DNA of 64,000 bases, taken from Clusia tigrina. Lineage: Eukaryota > Arthropoda > Insecta > Diptera > Clusiidae. This document shows, piece by piece, positions 50,790 to 63,600 of the stretch (positions are counted from its first letter, which is position 1; every line of letters starts with the position of its first letter). The stretch covers positions 19,487,981 through 19,551,980 of the forward strand of contig OV050032.1 of the NCBI GenBank assembly GCA_920105625.2, read 5' to 3'. A program made the position numbers and the translations under genes. The notes below the pieces were generated by a model, which was not told the origin of the DNA, ran no database searches, and saw only the letters and a list, made by a program, of their open reading frames with translations.

Positions 50790-52340
50790 AACGAACTTTT
50801 CGATCGACTATAAGAAAAAATGCCTTTTGGCTTCGCGAGCCCGCAATCGAAAAACGATTTATGTGAACAAAGTAAATGGTCGAATTCAACTGCCAATTCC
50901 GGGTCAGCCAACAAACTAGAAATCCATTGACACAGTCGTAGATGCAGATCAATCAATGCTTTCATAGTTTTACTATATTTGTTGCATATGTGGTCGGTTA
51001 TATTGCATTCTGACAAGATGTGATGGAGGAGAGGGTGGTTTGGTTGCAGGCGTAAATAGGTGGGAGTGGGTTAATCGCTCGTACTTTTGAAGATACTTTC
51101 TTGGAAAGTTGAAAGGGCATCCGGGAGCTTTTCCGGATGGGTTTATTAACTTATAGTGATGTTGGTAGTTGTGTCGGTCCTATTGTTTCTTTGAGATGCA
51201 GACGTTCGATATGGCTTCCATGATGTCCATTTTGTGTTGGGTGGATTTTCTTATTATTGGAGCTTTGGAGCTAAATTTTGCTAATTCGTCGGCTCTGGAA
51301 TTTCCTTCAATTCCAGCGTGTCAGCGGATCCACACCAGTTTTATTTTGTTTCCATGTTGTGTGAGCATATCACGGATTTTGCATATACTATCGTTTTGAT
51401 GGGAAGTGTTTATAACGGCCTTGATACAGGACTCTGAGTCAGAGCATATGATGTGCTTGCCTTTCCGACTTTTGAAGAATTCCACAGCATCAAGCACCGT
51501 TTCTACTTTGGCAGTAAAGATTAAGCAGGTCCCATGGAATTATGTTAATTGTGTGGCGTTGTAGTTGTTGTTCACTATTCATTACCAGATTTAGATTTCG
51601 ACCCATCGCGATGCATCGGTGTAGTGGGAGAGCCAGTTGTTGGCTTTATGGGTTTCCATTTTGTTGTAGAATGCTATTTGATAGGCCCGGTGACTTGTGG
51701 ATTGGTTTGGGAGTTGCATTACAGAGGTGATGATGCTGCCTCTTTTGAAGAACTACGGTGGTCGGTAAGGAGTAAACTTCTTCCGTGGCGTTGTTTTTGA
51801 GCAGTAGTTGGTTTATTCTTACTTTAAATTTTCCGTTGGATAAGAATAAGATTATGAAGTTCAATATTTAAGGACCCAATTACCATCCTTCAGTTGGTCA
51901 ACGATGGGCGCCGATGCGGTCAAATGGTCTTTCAAAGTCTATATAGAGAATCGATATGTGGTTTTTGGAAAAGAGATTTGTGATTAATTGATGGTGTATA
52001 AAGAGGAGAGCGTCGGCTGTTCCTTTTTTCGTTTGAAGGCAACTTGCTTCGGACTGATCAAATTGTTTCTTTTTAGGAACCAGGAGATACGTTTGCAAAT
52101 TGTTTTCTCCATTATTTTGGCAGTACAGGATAGGGCGGTGTCCTTCAATTTTGTGTTTTGGTTTTCGCTGTTTTAGTATTTGGATGATCGTACTGATTTT
52201 CCATTCTTGTGATATAGCTCCACTGTTGAAAATATTGTTGAATACTTTGAGAAGAAAAGTTTTTCCAGATATAGCAAGCTGTTTTAACATTGGAAAACAT
52301 ATTCTTTTCGGGCCAGGTATTTTCCCTTTAGCTTTCAAAG
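50790..52340 (-). mobile_element. I-clade LINE remnant: RT, RNase H and C-terminus
   Basis: The minus strand reads, in order, RICFPMLKQLAISGKTFLLK, NSGAISQEWKISTIIQILKQ, KKGTADALLFIHHQ and HISILYIDFERPFDRIGAH (RT fingers and first Asp; 52338-51900). FLSNGKFKVRINQLL and a worn PQGS box follow near 51850-51750. The rest of the RT palm is deleted. RNase H resumes with TAKVETVLDAVEFFKSRKGK, IICSDSESC and HAGIEGNSRADELAK (51520-51270), broken by a TGA at 51321-51323. A degraded C-terminus (about HHILSECN) runs to about 50800. It is non-functional. Confidence 0.82.
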
Positions 52341-52417
52341 CGTTTCGTTAAGTTCTGTGAGGGTTATATCTGTTTCGATGAATTTGGCTGTTTATACATA
52401 TGTCGGTGAAAGGCATT

Positions 52418-52700
52418 TTTTTTTTTTTTTTTGTTTATAAAGGGTGGGGAAAAAATAAAAGCATGTATGTATTTTATTTTATTTGTTGACAACAAGTTTC
52501 CTCCATTCAATTCTGTCAAGCACCAACCTCTTGATTACCTTCCAGCTTTTGTTGGTATTCATTGTTTCAGCTTCAAGGTTTCTTATCCAGATCATTGCGG
52601 GTCTGCCTTTTCGTCAACCAGCCCGCGGGGTCCAGTCGATTGCACTTCGGGAGATGCCGATCGGTGCTCTTCTAAAGATGTGACCCTTTTACTCTCAAAT
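52418..52700 (-). mobile_element. LINE ORF C-terminus with poly(A) tail
   Basis: On the minus strand the frame reads FRRAPIGISRSAIDWTPRAG, a stop, RKGRPAMIWIRNLEAE and SWKVIKRLVLDRIEWRKLV. The pattern GRP..W...LE.E......W..I.RL..DR..WR..V marks the C-terminus of endonuclease/RT LINEs such as those around RTE and related clades. About 60 bp beyond, the minus strand has an A-run (T-run on plus at 52420-52437), a plausible poly(A) tail. This differs from the TAACC-tailed LINEs elsewhere in the window. Confidence 0.7.
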
Positions 52701-55700
52701 TGTTCCTTTTACCGGTTTCGTGTTGCATTAGTATTTGAGCTGGGCTACATCATATCTTGATATTTGATATGGTGATCTAAGAAAGCAATGTAAAAACTAC
52801 ATAAACACTGTGTTTTCGGCATTTCGGGGCCTTCATAAGGTCAGGTGCACTGGGCTTTAAAGTAAAGACGGAACTGAACATGGGACTAATGCAAAAGTAT
52901 CCATTTGCATTCGAGTAGTTCGTGCGAAGTAGAATCATTTGATCAACATTTGCTCTTTCACTGTCAGTGTAGCATGTGCCAGTTCTAGGCACATCATTTT
53001 TAGTTTGACAATTTTCAGTTTACAGTGATCTTTTCGACTCTACTACACTGTAATACAATTTTTTTCCAAAAAGGAAATAGTAAAGCTTTATTAACTAAAC
53101 ACAGCCACAACAGGGATCTGGAGTAGTGGAATGTGTTGAAGAAATTGGTAATAGACACAAATAAATATATGTACTTCAATAGCCAGATGACAAACACGTC
53201 CCTGCACAAAGCTTGTGAAAAGCATTCAGCAAGGTTTGTGTGAATTAAACACGCTTTTGTGATCTTACTATTCAGGATTCAAAACAACAAGAAACTAATG
53301 AATAGTGGATGGGTATGAATGAATCATACCGCCGTTGCTCAGAACTGTTTGAGGAGCAGTTTCTAAAAATCTTTGCAAAGTCATATAATATTCAAATATG
53401 CCCCAATAATGTTTTATTTTATTTGTATAATATTTTTGGTCAATTTAAAAGAAACAACCCCTATTTCGAGTGATACAAACCGCCTATCAAAATCCGTTTA
53501 TATCCCACGCACACACACAGCGTGCATGCGTTGATATTAAATGTTAAATTCGCATGCATGCCACAACAACAGCAACCGCTACAACAAAAACAACGCCACA
53601 AACAAGTAACAATTCCAATAAATTAAATTAAAACTAAATAACTTCATACTAGGTATAAAACCTGATTATACGAAAGAGAGACTGAATGCGAATATCAGCA
53701 GCAACAACAACAACAATAACAATAGTAACAAAAACTAAAACCACAACAGCAGCCATAATAATAATAAAAACACCTACTACAAAAACAACAAATATTTAGC
53801 CAATAATAAAGAGCACAGCGCTTGAGCACAGTGCTGCAAATTCATTTGCGTTCTCACTTGCTCTTTTATTTTAACAGAATAAAATATATTGTTGTTGGTA
53901 TCACACATTGTTGCTGCTATTGCTGCTGCTGTCATCGGTGTGTAGTAGTCGTTGTTGTTGTTGTTGTCGTAATATTTTATAACACAACTTATTTTAAATG
54001 TGTTGAGCGTGGTGAGTGAGCACGAAAAAATGAAATAAAAAGCGAACACTCACAAAACACATGCACATGGTTCGGAAGGCGCTCTTGCACACATGCCACA
54101 TACTAGTGCGAGCGAGCGTATTACGTATGGATGTGTGTATCACCTATCAAGTGGTTGCAGCCAGCAAGCATCCGGAGCCAGCCAACAGCCCGAGTAGGGG
54201 CTGGACTAAAAAAGTAAAAGAGGTGGCAAAGGAAGCACACTTACACAAAAACACACACACACGTACACTCACTCGCACGACCAGTGCTGGGTGGCAAAAT
54301 GGATGGACAGATGGATGTAGGCTGGGAAGATATTGCAATGCAACTAGTACAGGAGGGACCGAAATTTGAGTAGTGCCGAGGTAAAAAATTTGCCACCAGT
54401 AGGCACGCAAAGAATTGCCAATTGACAAGTCATATAGCGTCGAGCGTATAGTTGGATAAACCCAAATTCTCGGGTGGTTGTTTTTCCAGGTTCCAAATTC
54501 TTCAGAATACATGTCCACTGCTGTTTCAAAGAATTACAGGGAGTTTGCGAAAAAATACAGGACATATTTTAGTACTCTTGATGGATATATTCGGAAAGGT
54601 GGTAATATGCGTTCCTCATTCCAGTATTTGTTGTGGATATATCCACCTCTCAACGACACACCCAATCTTAGGGAACCGAATTACGGGATGTACGAGTCAA
54701 ATTTCGCGAACTGGGTTGCGGATTCAATAATTTTAGCTATTTGATTCTTACTATAATTTTCAATCACTTCGCGAACAGGAGCCAGAGTTTTGTAATGAAA
54801 CGAATCATAACACTGTTCCAATTTACTCTAACTCATTTGCAGCACTGACCATAGTCACTCTTTTTGGAACACTACTCCTACTAAACCTTAACCAGCCGAT
54901 CGATCGATGTTCTCTATAGCTTCTCTTTTTAGAAGCGAGTTCAAATATTTCATAAATTTATGGAAGAAAAACCGACCTGGCTGTGCCAATATTCCATGAA
55001 GAATTATTCAGAAGATCACAAAGCAAAGGTTAAATTTGTTACTAAACACTGCCACAAGCAAAGTGAGTTATTGGCTGATGGGCAGGCCACAGAGCTATGT
55101 ATATGAAGAATTGCCGTATTATTGGCTTCAATGAAATACATCTCCAGAAACTCTTTTAGCATTTTATTGAGGAAGATGAGTGGACAAATGCATAAACCAG
55201 TCGCTTGGAGCCTGCTTCAATGAATCTTTGCCGCTCCTACTAGTTCCAGCTGAGCTGATCATTGGAGTCGTCCGAAGAGAGATATTACGACCATACGAGA
55301 ATCATTTGAAAAAATTACTTCAATAAATTCAAAATTTGTTGATTGTTCGCAGACCTGTAAAAAGTAATCTAATCACATACTCGTATAATATATTTTCCAA
55401 CAAAAATTATCTGATATTCTCGATTTGAGAGAACAAATCGTGGTGTACCGCCTTCTAATTGAAATTGTGCGATGTCGATAACTAAATGAGAGGACTTCTC
55501 TGAGATTAGATCACTTGATATTGTTCGGCTATGGTTCATGTAAGATAACCTTAATTAGCACAGTATACATGTTCTCCAATTGCCCCCCCAATTGGCCTTT
55601 TGCGTTAAGGGCATGATCGCCGACCTCAGAATACACAAATGAGATTTTACTGAGGAGGCGACATAGATGCAGTGACAACGCAACTGCAATAGAGGCGAAA

Positions 55701-58136
55701 TAGAGATATTCAGCTGCACCTGAGACGTCGCACTATTAATGATGAAGATGGTGTTCAAAGAGAAATTATCACTTGCATAATGTTCTGCTTTTCAATAGCA
55801 GCACCATGAAGTTTGCCACATAATGGAAACTTTCATCGACCTATGGACGATATTGGAACATGCTTTTTACCTTTAGTTGATAAGACTACCTTGACCATGG
55901 TGGAAGATGAGGTGGTAAACACCGGGTGAGACTATTTTATATAATTTACAAGTCCCCGGGATAAATGCAACTAAATGAGAATATCTTGACTGAGAAAAAC
56001 CTTAGCAACTAGAGCATTGAAATCATGGACATTAAATCATTTGTCCACCACCTTCTCTGCCCCATGTAGCAGGAACCCCTTAACATCAATCTATGCCTGC
56101 CTACCACTGTAGGAGTACGCTCGACCAATGAGCCAGCTGAAGAGAACGAGCCGGCAGTTGCTCCATGCAATTTAAGAGAGACGTGCCACGTTTTCGCCGT
56201 GTTGCGGCGAATTCAGTTTGTGGTCACCTACCCGCACGCATACGTATGCGTTCGTATTTTCGTGTTTACAAACGAAACGCCGCCGCGTGTTCCAACTTTC
56301 CACGGTGCTAGGTTCGGGATTGTTGTTTGTTTACAACTTGTTGTTGTTGTGATGGTCGTTCGCGAAAGGAAAGCGCAACTATACAGAAGCATTGAGAGCG
56401 TTTGTATCTTTGAGATGTTCATTAGACGTGTGTGACTGTGTGCATGCTTCATTGCGAGTGCGAGTGTGTGCGGCAGTGAACGTTCGCGTACAAGCGACAA
56501 CAATGCTCACCAACTAAGAGCGGAAAAACCGAACTAATTAATAAAAGTTGGTGAGCGCAGATATAACTGATTCTTGCGAAGTAGGCGCATTAGGCAGTTG
56601 CCGTGCAAGAAGCTTCGCGCGAGAGAGGACTATGCGGTGGTAGTGTAGTGGTGGAGGCATAATGACACAAGCACAGCAATGACTCAGCCCAGAGGGGGAG
56701 TGCATTGCATACGCGATATAATGATTTCAAATTAAACAAAGAGCGCTTAATTAAAGACAAGTAACTCGGTCCCAGCAGGGAGTGAAAAACAGGCCAGCGG
56801 CTGAGTATGGACTGAAGGCAGGTAGGGTAAAACCTACTGTGCCAAAAAGAATTAATTCCTTCATACGTACATATGTAATTGTTTTTTTTTTAGTGCCGAA
56901 TGATTTGATGCAATTGCAACTGGAATTGCCCAATTCGGACTCCTAACTGCGGTTGGACAACTTCCTCACTAATACATCGACATATTTAGGCACCGGAACC
57001 CAACGAAAAATTAAAACAAAACACGTTGCTCCACACACGCATATTCGGCGTTGACTCACGAGGAAGTCCTACACGAATTATCCACTCTCGCATGCACTCT
57101 CCCATCAGAAGAGGCCGCAACCACGACAAGCACAACAACAATGGCTGAGAATTTTGCACGGACGGACAGCCACTTCAAAGAAGAATCGCGCTTTTCACGC
57201 GCCTGCAGCTAGCACCAACACTACCACCGCCACTGTCACTGTCACTGACACCAATGCACCGATGCACCAATACTGGCACCAGCGAACGCCGCGCAACAAA
57301 AGAGAGCAGCGGCGCACATGTGCGAATTTATGAGGCCACTCGCAAAAGGTGAAGAAGCCGCAGACATACGAACGGGCGAAGATGATGCAAAGAAGGGTTG
57401 TTTTGTGGGCGCAACACAACACCGGCAGGCAGGCAGAGCATGTGTGAAATTCCTTTACTCGGGAAAAGTCGCCCTCACCAAGCTGGCGGAAAGAAAGCAC
57501 TGAGCACGCTTGAAGCGAGTGCGAGCGTGGCCGCTGCCGAGTGGTGCCGTCGCTGCTTCTTTCGAGCGCAGCCAGGCAATTGCACATTGCAATGCGTAAC
57601 TTCATCTCCTTCACCAGCTACCACCAGCGTTGGCGACGATGGCTGCGTCGACGTCGCTCGGTGTCCGGGTGGCGAGTGTGTGAATATCTCAGTATTTGAA
57701 TAACTGACGCACGCACATGGTTCCGCCGTATTTCTTTCGCCTACTTGCGCTGCCAGGTGCAGTCTTTCGGGATATGCTTCCACCAAGGCAAGCAACTGAG
57801 CAACTGCGCTTCCTTCATTTATTCGCACATATTCGCAAAAGTCGCTCTTCTTGTTGTTAGTGTTGTTAGTGTTGTTATTGTTATTGTTATTGTATCCACA
57901 TCGTCATCGCAGTCATCATCGTAGTCGTCGTCGGAGTCGTCGTCGTCGTCGTTGTTGCTGTTGTCGTAGAGTCGTTTACTCGAGCCACAACAATTGCACT
58001 GTGGCGAATCTGAATCGGAATCGTACATGGAAAGTACGTGCCAAACGGCTTCAGTGCTGCGCGCCTCGATGCGCCTTGCCTCAGTTTTCCAGTTAAGTTT
58101 GTTTCAGTTTTCCGTATCAAAATGTGCGAAACGATT
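52701..58136. other. Non-coding DNA proximal to the bab1 promoter
   Basis: CAA/AAC-rich sequence at 53560-53790, GTT at 53951-53966, and a GTT/GTC triplet tract at 57855-57965 immediately upstream of the candidate promoter. An 88-codon plus ORF at 54478-54744 has protein-like composition but no match I recognise. No transposon was found. Confidence 0.5.
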
Positions 58137-58171
58137 TCAGTCTAATTCAGACGGTCGTGCTGAGAAGACTT
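58137..58171 (+). promoter_or_regulatory. bab1: Candidate Inr + DPE core promoter of bab1
   Basis: TCAGTC at 58137-58142 is a perfect match to the arthropod initiator TCAKTY. Taking its A (58139) as +1, the six bases at +28 to +33 are AGACTT, a five-of-six match to the DPE consensus at exactly the required spacing. No TATA box is seen about 30 bp upstream. Two other initiator-like TCAGTT sites lie at 58081 and 58104, but the DPE position is poor for at least the second. This is a motif-only call. Confidence 0.35.
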
Positions 58172-58873
58172 TTGTTCAAACGAAGCTGCCAGCTCCGAGA
58201 TTGCTGCGAGTACGACTACGAGTGCTTCTGTTTGCCGCGCCACATACGCCGCTGTGTGCTGCTCCGTGTCATTTATTTCGGTGCACGTCACAAACAACCG
58301 CACCGCACCAGGCGCTGCGAAACGCCGCACGTTGCGATTTGATTCGATTCAGCAGCGGCGCCAAGCAACACAGTCCCAGTCAATTCAGGCAATAAAAGAG
58401 CGGCAAAAACCAAACGCGATTCGCGATACGAAGCGCGTGCATTAGTTCGCAAGCAAGTACGAAAGTACGAAACTACGAAAAGTTTTTGCGCCCGGCGAGT
58501 TGCAATTTAAATTTTGTAGTAGTTTGTGTATTTCCGGTTGGTGTTAGTGTTGTTGTTGTTGTTGTTGTTGCTGCTGCTGTTGCCGTTACCGTCGTTGCCG
58601 ATACCGTCGTTGCATTCTAGTTGGGATGGTGCCTGCACTCTTATCAATGTGCGCTGCCAGTGCTCGTGTTGGTGAATCTGTTTGAAAATTACGCGGGAAC
58701 TTCACAATCAATTTAGAAGCGGGCTTCGAAGCTTGTGCCGAGAAATGTGATAAGACAGGTGTCGAGGAAGCTCCCCGCACCCGTCAGAGCATGTTCAGGC
58801 AGCAATTTTAAACCGGTACCACACTCGGAATTACAGCAATCTAGCAAAACACACTTCATATAACGCGGGTCCT
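58139..58873 (+). other. bab1: Inferred bab1 5' untranslated region
   Basis: If transcription starts at 58139, the leader is 735 nt and unspliced. It includes a (TTG)/(CTG) run at about 58547-58580. An upstream non-coding exon spliced into this region cannot be excluded, because acceptor-like pyrimidine tracts are present. The annotated start has G at +4 and C at -3. Confidence 0.35.
58626..58811 (+). promoter_or_regulatory. Three short upstream ORFs before bab1
   Basis: Three upstream ATGs occur in the last 250 nt of the inferred leader. The first (58626-58685) encodes 19 residues and has a second in-frame ATG. The second (58745-58750) is a minimal start-stop, ATGTGA. The third (58791-58811) encodes six residues and ends 62 nt before the bab1 ATG. 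None overlaps the main start. If they are in the mature mRNA they would lower translation. Their presence depends on the unproven transcript start. Confidence 0.4.
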
Positions 58874-60694
58874 ATGGCCTCCAACACACCTCCTCCACCG
58901 GCCGCGGCCACAGGAGGCCCCACTGCTGGAGCCAGTGCCAGTGGCGACACTTCACCATTTCGCACACTGTTCGAAGGTGCCGGTCTAACGCAGAATCAGG
59001 TATCTGCTTTGTCATCGTCGCCGCAGCAGCAAACGCGTCCTTCTTCCGTTTTGCCGAGCATTTTGGCGTCCCTCACACCACCGCACCTCCTACTCACTCC
59101 ACCAACTGCGCACGAACCGAAGTCCACGACCAGTCCGTTGCAGCATCTGCGCAACTCACCTTGCGCCGACGTGACTCATGCGGGTGTGGACCAACCAGGC
59201 CCCAGACCTGCCTCACCTACTTGCGCCCCGTCTAAGTCTCCCCATTCGGGTCCTTCATCTAACGAGTCGGTCTCGGCCGCCCCACAGCAGTTTTGCCTGC
59301 GCTGGAACAACTACCAGAGCAATTTGACGAGCGTGTTCGATCAGCTTTTGCAGAATGAGTCCTTCGTCGATGTGACCCTGGCTTGCGATGGTCGCTCCAT
59401 AAAGGCCCACAAAATGGTACTGTCGGCCTGCTCGCCCTATTTCCAGACACTCTTATCCAATACGCCCTGCCAGCACCCCATCGTGATAATGCGCGACGTG
59501 GATTGGTCTGAGCTCAAGGCCATTGTGGAGTTCATGTACAAAGGCGAGATCAACGTAAGCCAAGAGCAAATTGGCCCACTGCTGCGAATAGCAGAGATGC
59601 TAAAGGTACGTGGATTGGCTGATGTCAATGGCGGTGCGTGTGGTAGTGCGGCAGCTGAGCGAGAGAGCCGGCCCGGGGAGCGTTTGGAGAAGCAAATCCA
59701 TTCTCCATTAAAGACGGTTTCGCCTAAGCGACGAGAGAGCATCTCACCGAATCCGAAGAGCCTGCATGGTCGTAAGGACTCGACCGATCGGCAGGAGGCC
59801 GACGAATACTTGTCGTTCGCAGAGCCTGAGAAGCGCCTGCGCCTGAGCCGCAGCGACTGGGATTTCATTAGTACCAGCATCAATAACAACAATGTGGATC
59901 TAAGTCTCTCGCCTCTGCAGCAACATCAGCATCAACAAGTGGCAAGGAACGTGCGCAAACGCCATTGGCCATCAGCCGACACAATATTCAATCCGCCAGC
60001 AAGCCCACTGAGTGGCCTCATAGCCGCTGAGCGTGCGGAACGTGAGCGAGAAAGAGAGCGCGACAGAGAACGTGAGCGCGATCGCTCGCTAATGACGCCA
60101 CCAATTCAGGCATCCGCCGGTGCTGCCACTGGAGGAGGCCAAGTGAGCTGTGCCGCACGGATAACACCTTCCGTTCTAGAGTCGTCAGCACAGATGGAGA
60201 TGCGTTCGTCATCTGGAACGCCCATCACACCTTCTCTTCTTGCAGTGGCGAGGAATGCATCAGGCGCCCTCACACCCAGCCCACATCTCCAGCATCAACA
60301 GAGCCACCATCAGCATCACCACCAGCAGCCGCAGCAGCAACATCACCACTCTTCAGCACACCACTCGCACCGCACCTCGCCCTCATCATCGGGGACATCA
60401 ACACACCCGTCCAGTGTGATCAGCGGCCCACTCACACCCTCACCCGCCAGCGGTGTCAGTGGTGGCCGTGGGGACGGCGGGCCCAGCGACTCACGTTACC
60501 AGCTTGGCCCCGCCCAAGCCGCTGCTATGGCGGCCGCTGCTGCTGCCGCTCAAATGGATTTGGGTTCCACCGCCGCTATGGGAATGAGTCACGCAACGGG
60601 ACCACCACCACCCCCATCGCATCACACGTCATCCATTGTTGACGATCTGGAGATAAAGCCCGGAATTGCCGAAATGATACGCGAAGAGGAGCGG
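58874..60694 (+). CDS. bab1: bric a brac 1 (BTB transcription factor), first coding exon, 3' part outside window
   Basis: This exon encodes 607 residues of a nuclear BTB-family transcription factor. In Drosophila, Bab1 patterns the leg and antenna along the proximal-distal axis, builds ovarian terminal filaments and represses abdominal pigmentation. Residues 1-137 are a Pro/Ser/Ala-rich leader. The BTB domain spans about 138-250, opening with [13 protein letters not shown] and containing DVTLACDG and [15 protein letters not shown]. Bab1-specific stretches follow: the motif [15 protein letters not shown] (361-375), an Arg/Glu run (387-404), a His/Gln-rich segment (473-499), an alanine run (549-559) and [15 protein letters not shown] at the end. 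The paralogue bab2 lacks the [19 protein letters not shown] segment as I recall it. The open frame continues only four codons past the splice donor, so the exon is taken to end at 60694, on a codon boundary. The psq-type helix-turn-helix and AT-hook region must lie on later exons. The start is the first in-frame ATG preceding the conserved part; the leader is unlike that of Drosophila, so the start is less certain than the rest. Confidence 0.93.
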
Positions 60695-63600
60695 GTGAGT
60701 TTCACTTAAATTTCATTCATTGTTCAACACACTCTCTCGCCATGCCTCTCTCCGCATACCCATTCGCACCCACAGCATATTGGTTTCGTGCGCTGCCTGA
60801 CGATCTCTTTGCCCATTATCTGCGGGTGGAATGGCGCGCTGCCAAATCAAGTACGCGTAACTTTTCGTCTGTCTGCTTCGCTGGCCCGGCCCGGCCCGGC
60901 TCGGTCTGGTCTGATCTGGTTGCCTACTACACAATCTCTTTCGGCGTTGGTGCTTGTCGCGTTTGACTCGTTTGTTTTGATTCTTGTTTCGCGCGCGTGT
61001 GCGCCACTTTGGAGAGCATGCAACTCGGTGGGTCTACGTGACGGCCACAGAGTCACTGGTCGGTTAGTCGGTTAGTCGGTCCGTCAGCTGATCAGTTGTC
61101 TCTGCATGAGCAGTGCAGAGTTCCACACCAACAGCCGCAATCAGCGCGCGCTGATCACGATGGCGCTGACGAAACACGTCACAGCAATGTCGCGGAGTGT
61201 TGACTTGCCTGTCAATGGTTCGGAATACTGGCTTTCGCACACAAGAGGTCGCAGCAGACAAAGCACTTTGTGCGGTGATTGACAGCACTCACGTGAGTGA
61301 CTACAGCGAGTGTGTTGGAAGTCTGTATGAATTCTTAATTGTACGCGATCTCCACTTCATTGTGGGATTACGCGTCGTGCATGTACTGACCTCAGAAAAA
61401 ACCGAGTGCAACAACAACTGAAAGATTAGGATAGGTTAGGATAGCAAGATGAATGAATGTGTGTGAAATGAAGTAATGCCAGTCGGAAACGGATGGATCT
61501 GCCATCGAACTGACGTCGACCTTCTAATTGCAAATGGATCACTTGGTGCATTCGAACTTGTTGATGAATATTTTTCCTTCCATTTCTGGAGATACTGTGC
61601 ATGCATATCTTGTGACCACAACTCTTTCCGCAACAGTTCCACAAAGTGGCTCTGACTCCCCCGATTGCGTTGATGGGATATTGTACTGCCGCGTCATTAG
61701 CGTAGTTGACTCTGCCATTAAAGTAGTGCTTAGATATTTGTACAGCAGGTTCCCAGCCAAAAACTTGATTGTCTGAGAGGCGAGTAAGTAATCGGGACTC
61801 ATAGGCGCAACATGGGAGGATCAATCTTTCGCTTTCCATACAAGTTAATTTATATTTTCTCCCTAAGCTTCTCTTGGTTCTATCCATAAGATGTGATGAA
61901 TCCAGTGGTGGTACTCTGAAATTTAGGAAGTGTGTTAAAGAATCGGATTCCGAAATGCATTTTTTTCTGGAGTCAAGTGTAATGTGTGCCCACGTCACTT
62001 TAGCATTCTGCAACGCAGGGTATCGAAACGCTCGGTTCCATATTTACCACAACTACATGGCTACAACCTAAGATTGACCCCCTATGCATACTGTAATTGC
62101 TAAACGTACATGAAATATAGCGAAGGCAAATGGCCAAACCCCAAAACACGTGTCAGTTATATCACTTATGAAAAGTTCCCGGTATATGGAAAGTTGCTCA
62201 GTTTCCCTCTTTTGCTCCTCCTTTCATTGAAAGTAATTTTAAAATTACACCCAAACAAAAATGCCACCAGGAAAACTCCCCTACTGCAGAGTCTTCGAAC
62301 ACTTTCATGAGAGAAGTGGCGCTACTAGTACGGTTCGAGTTCACCAACGTATCTCACAGCTAACCTGGAATGAAGCTGTAGAAAATCAGCAGGGCAAATC
62401 TAAATGAAACATATATATTCCAAGTAGCAAATCGGGTCTCCATACACCTTCCCAGAATTGCTTGGCTACGATAGAGTCTCGAAAATGCTCTTCAGAGCAA
62501 TTGATCGAAGAAATGTGGCAAATGAGTCTTGCGTAGTCGAACTATACTCCTATGTTAGCATTCTACTCACGTCCTTACATCCTCCTCCTCCTTCTGACCG
62601 AGTCACTGATGGTTTATCACTTTTATCCATTTTATCTGCTTATAGAAAGAAGTTGAAATTGATTATTTAAATTGAAAGGATGCAACCAGCAAACACAGAA
62701 AGAATAAATTTCATTTGTCAATATTTGTGCCATTGACACATGCGGTGCCGCGAGACCGTCAGGCAGTCAGCAAAGAAGGAAACGATCGCAGCACATGTGC
62801 CTACCTTTGCAGGAGCAACTGCCGGCAAATCTGTGTGAGGGTGCAGATGGAAGTGCTGGGTGCTCAATTTTTAATTAAAATATACAATAAATGTGTGAAT
62901 GAAGAAGGAAATAAAACAGAACAACAACAGCGCTTTCCAAAGAATTGATTAATAAACATATTTAAAACTTGTGCTACATTGCGATGCGATGTGATACGAG
63001 GTGCTGCACGTGAAACCATAACAAATGTATAAAAGTAGAAATGTCGAAATGTGTGTGTAATACTGAAAGAAGCGTTAACGAGCCTAAAGCTGCTCTGAAA
63101 TCACCAAAAGTGCACTGACTGCCTGACTTCTTGCCTCACTGGCTGCTTGACTGCGTGCCTGGCTGGTTGGCTGGAGTGTCTTATGGCGATAGACGCTAAT
63201 GCAGCAGATGCCACAGAGCCAGCCGGAGTTTGTTTGATTAATGCACTCAACAAACATAATAAACAGGGATGGATGAAGCATAATAGCGAGTGGAGGCACC
63301 ACTGAACTACGGTATTGACAGGCCAAGGGAAATAAATGTATTCTAATAAATATCAGAATACGAAATAAAGAATTCAGAATACTCGTACTCTCAGGAAAAG
63401 GAGTCGTGTGAATGAAAGTTATTTATAATTGGTCTGAATTTTCTACATGCCACTTTCCTCAAATACCACTCTCCTCAAATACCACTTTTCTCAAATACAA
63501 AATCTCCACGACTGTACCTGCAAATCTCCAGCCAATTTATTTTTGTATCTTTTGTATGTAGTACAATATTCTCACTGAGATGGACTTTGACTGGGGTGAA

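Noticed and set aside
54478..54744. 88-codon plus ORF with protein-like composition
   Set aside because: No family is recognised, there is no credible promoter or neighbouring exon, and an overlapping frame is open for a similar length.
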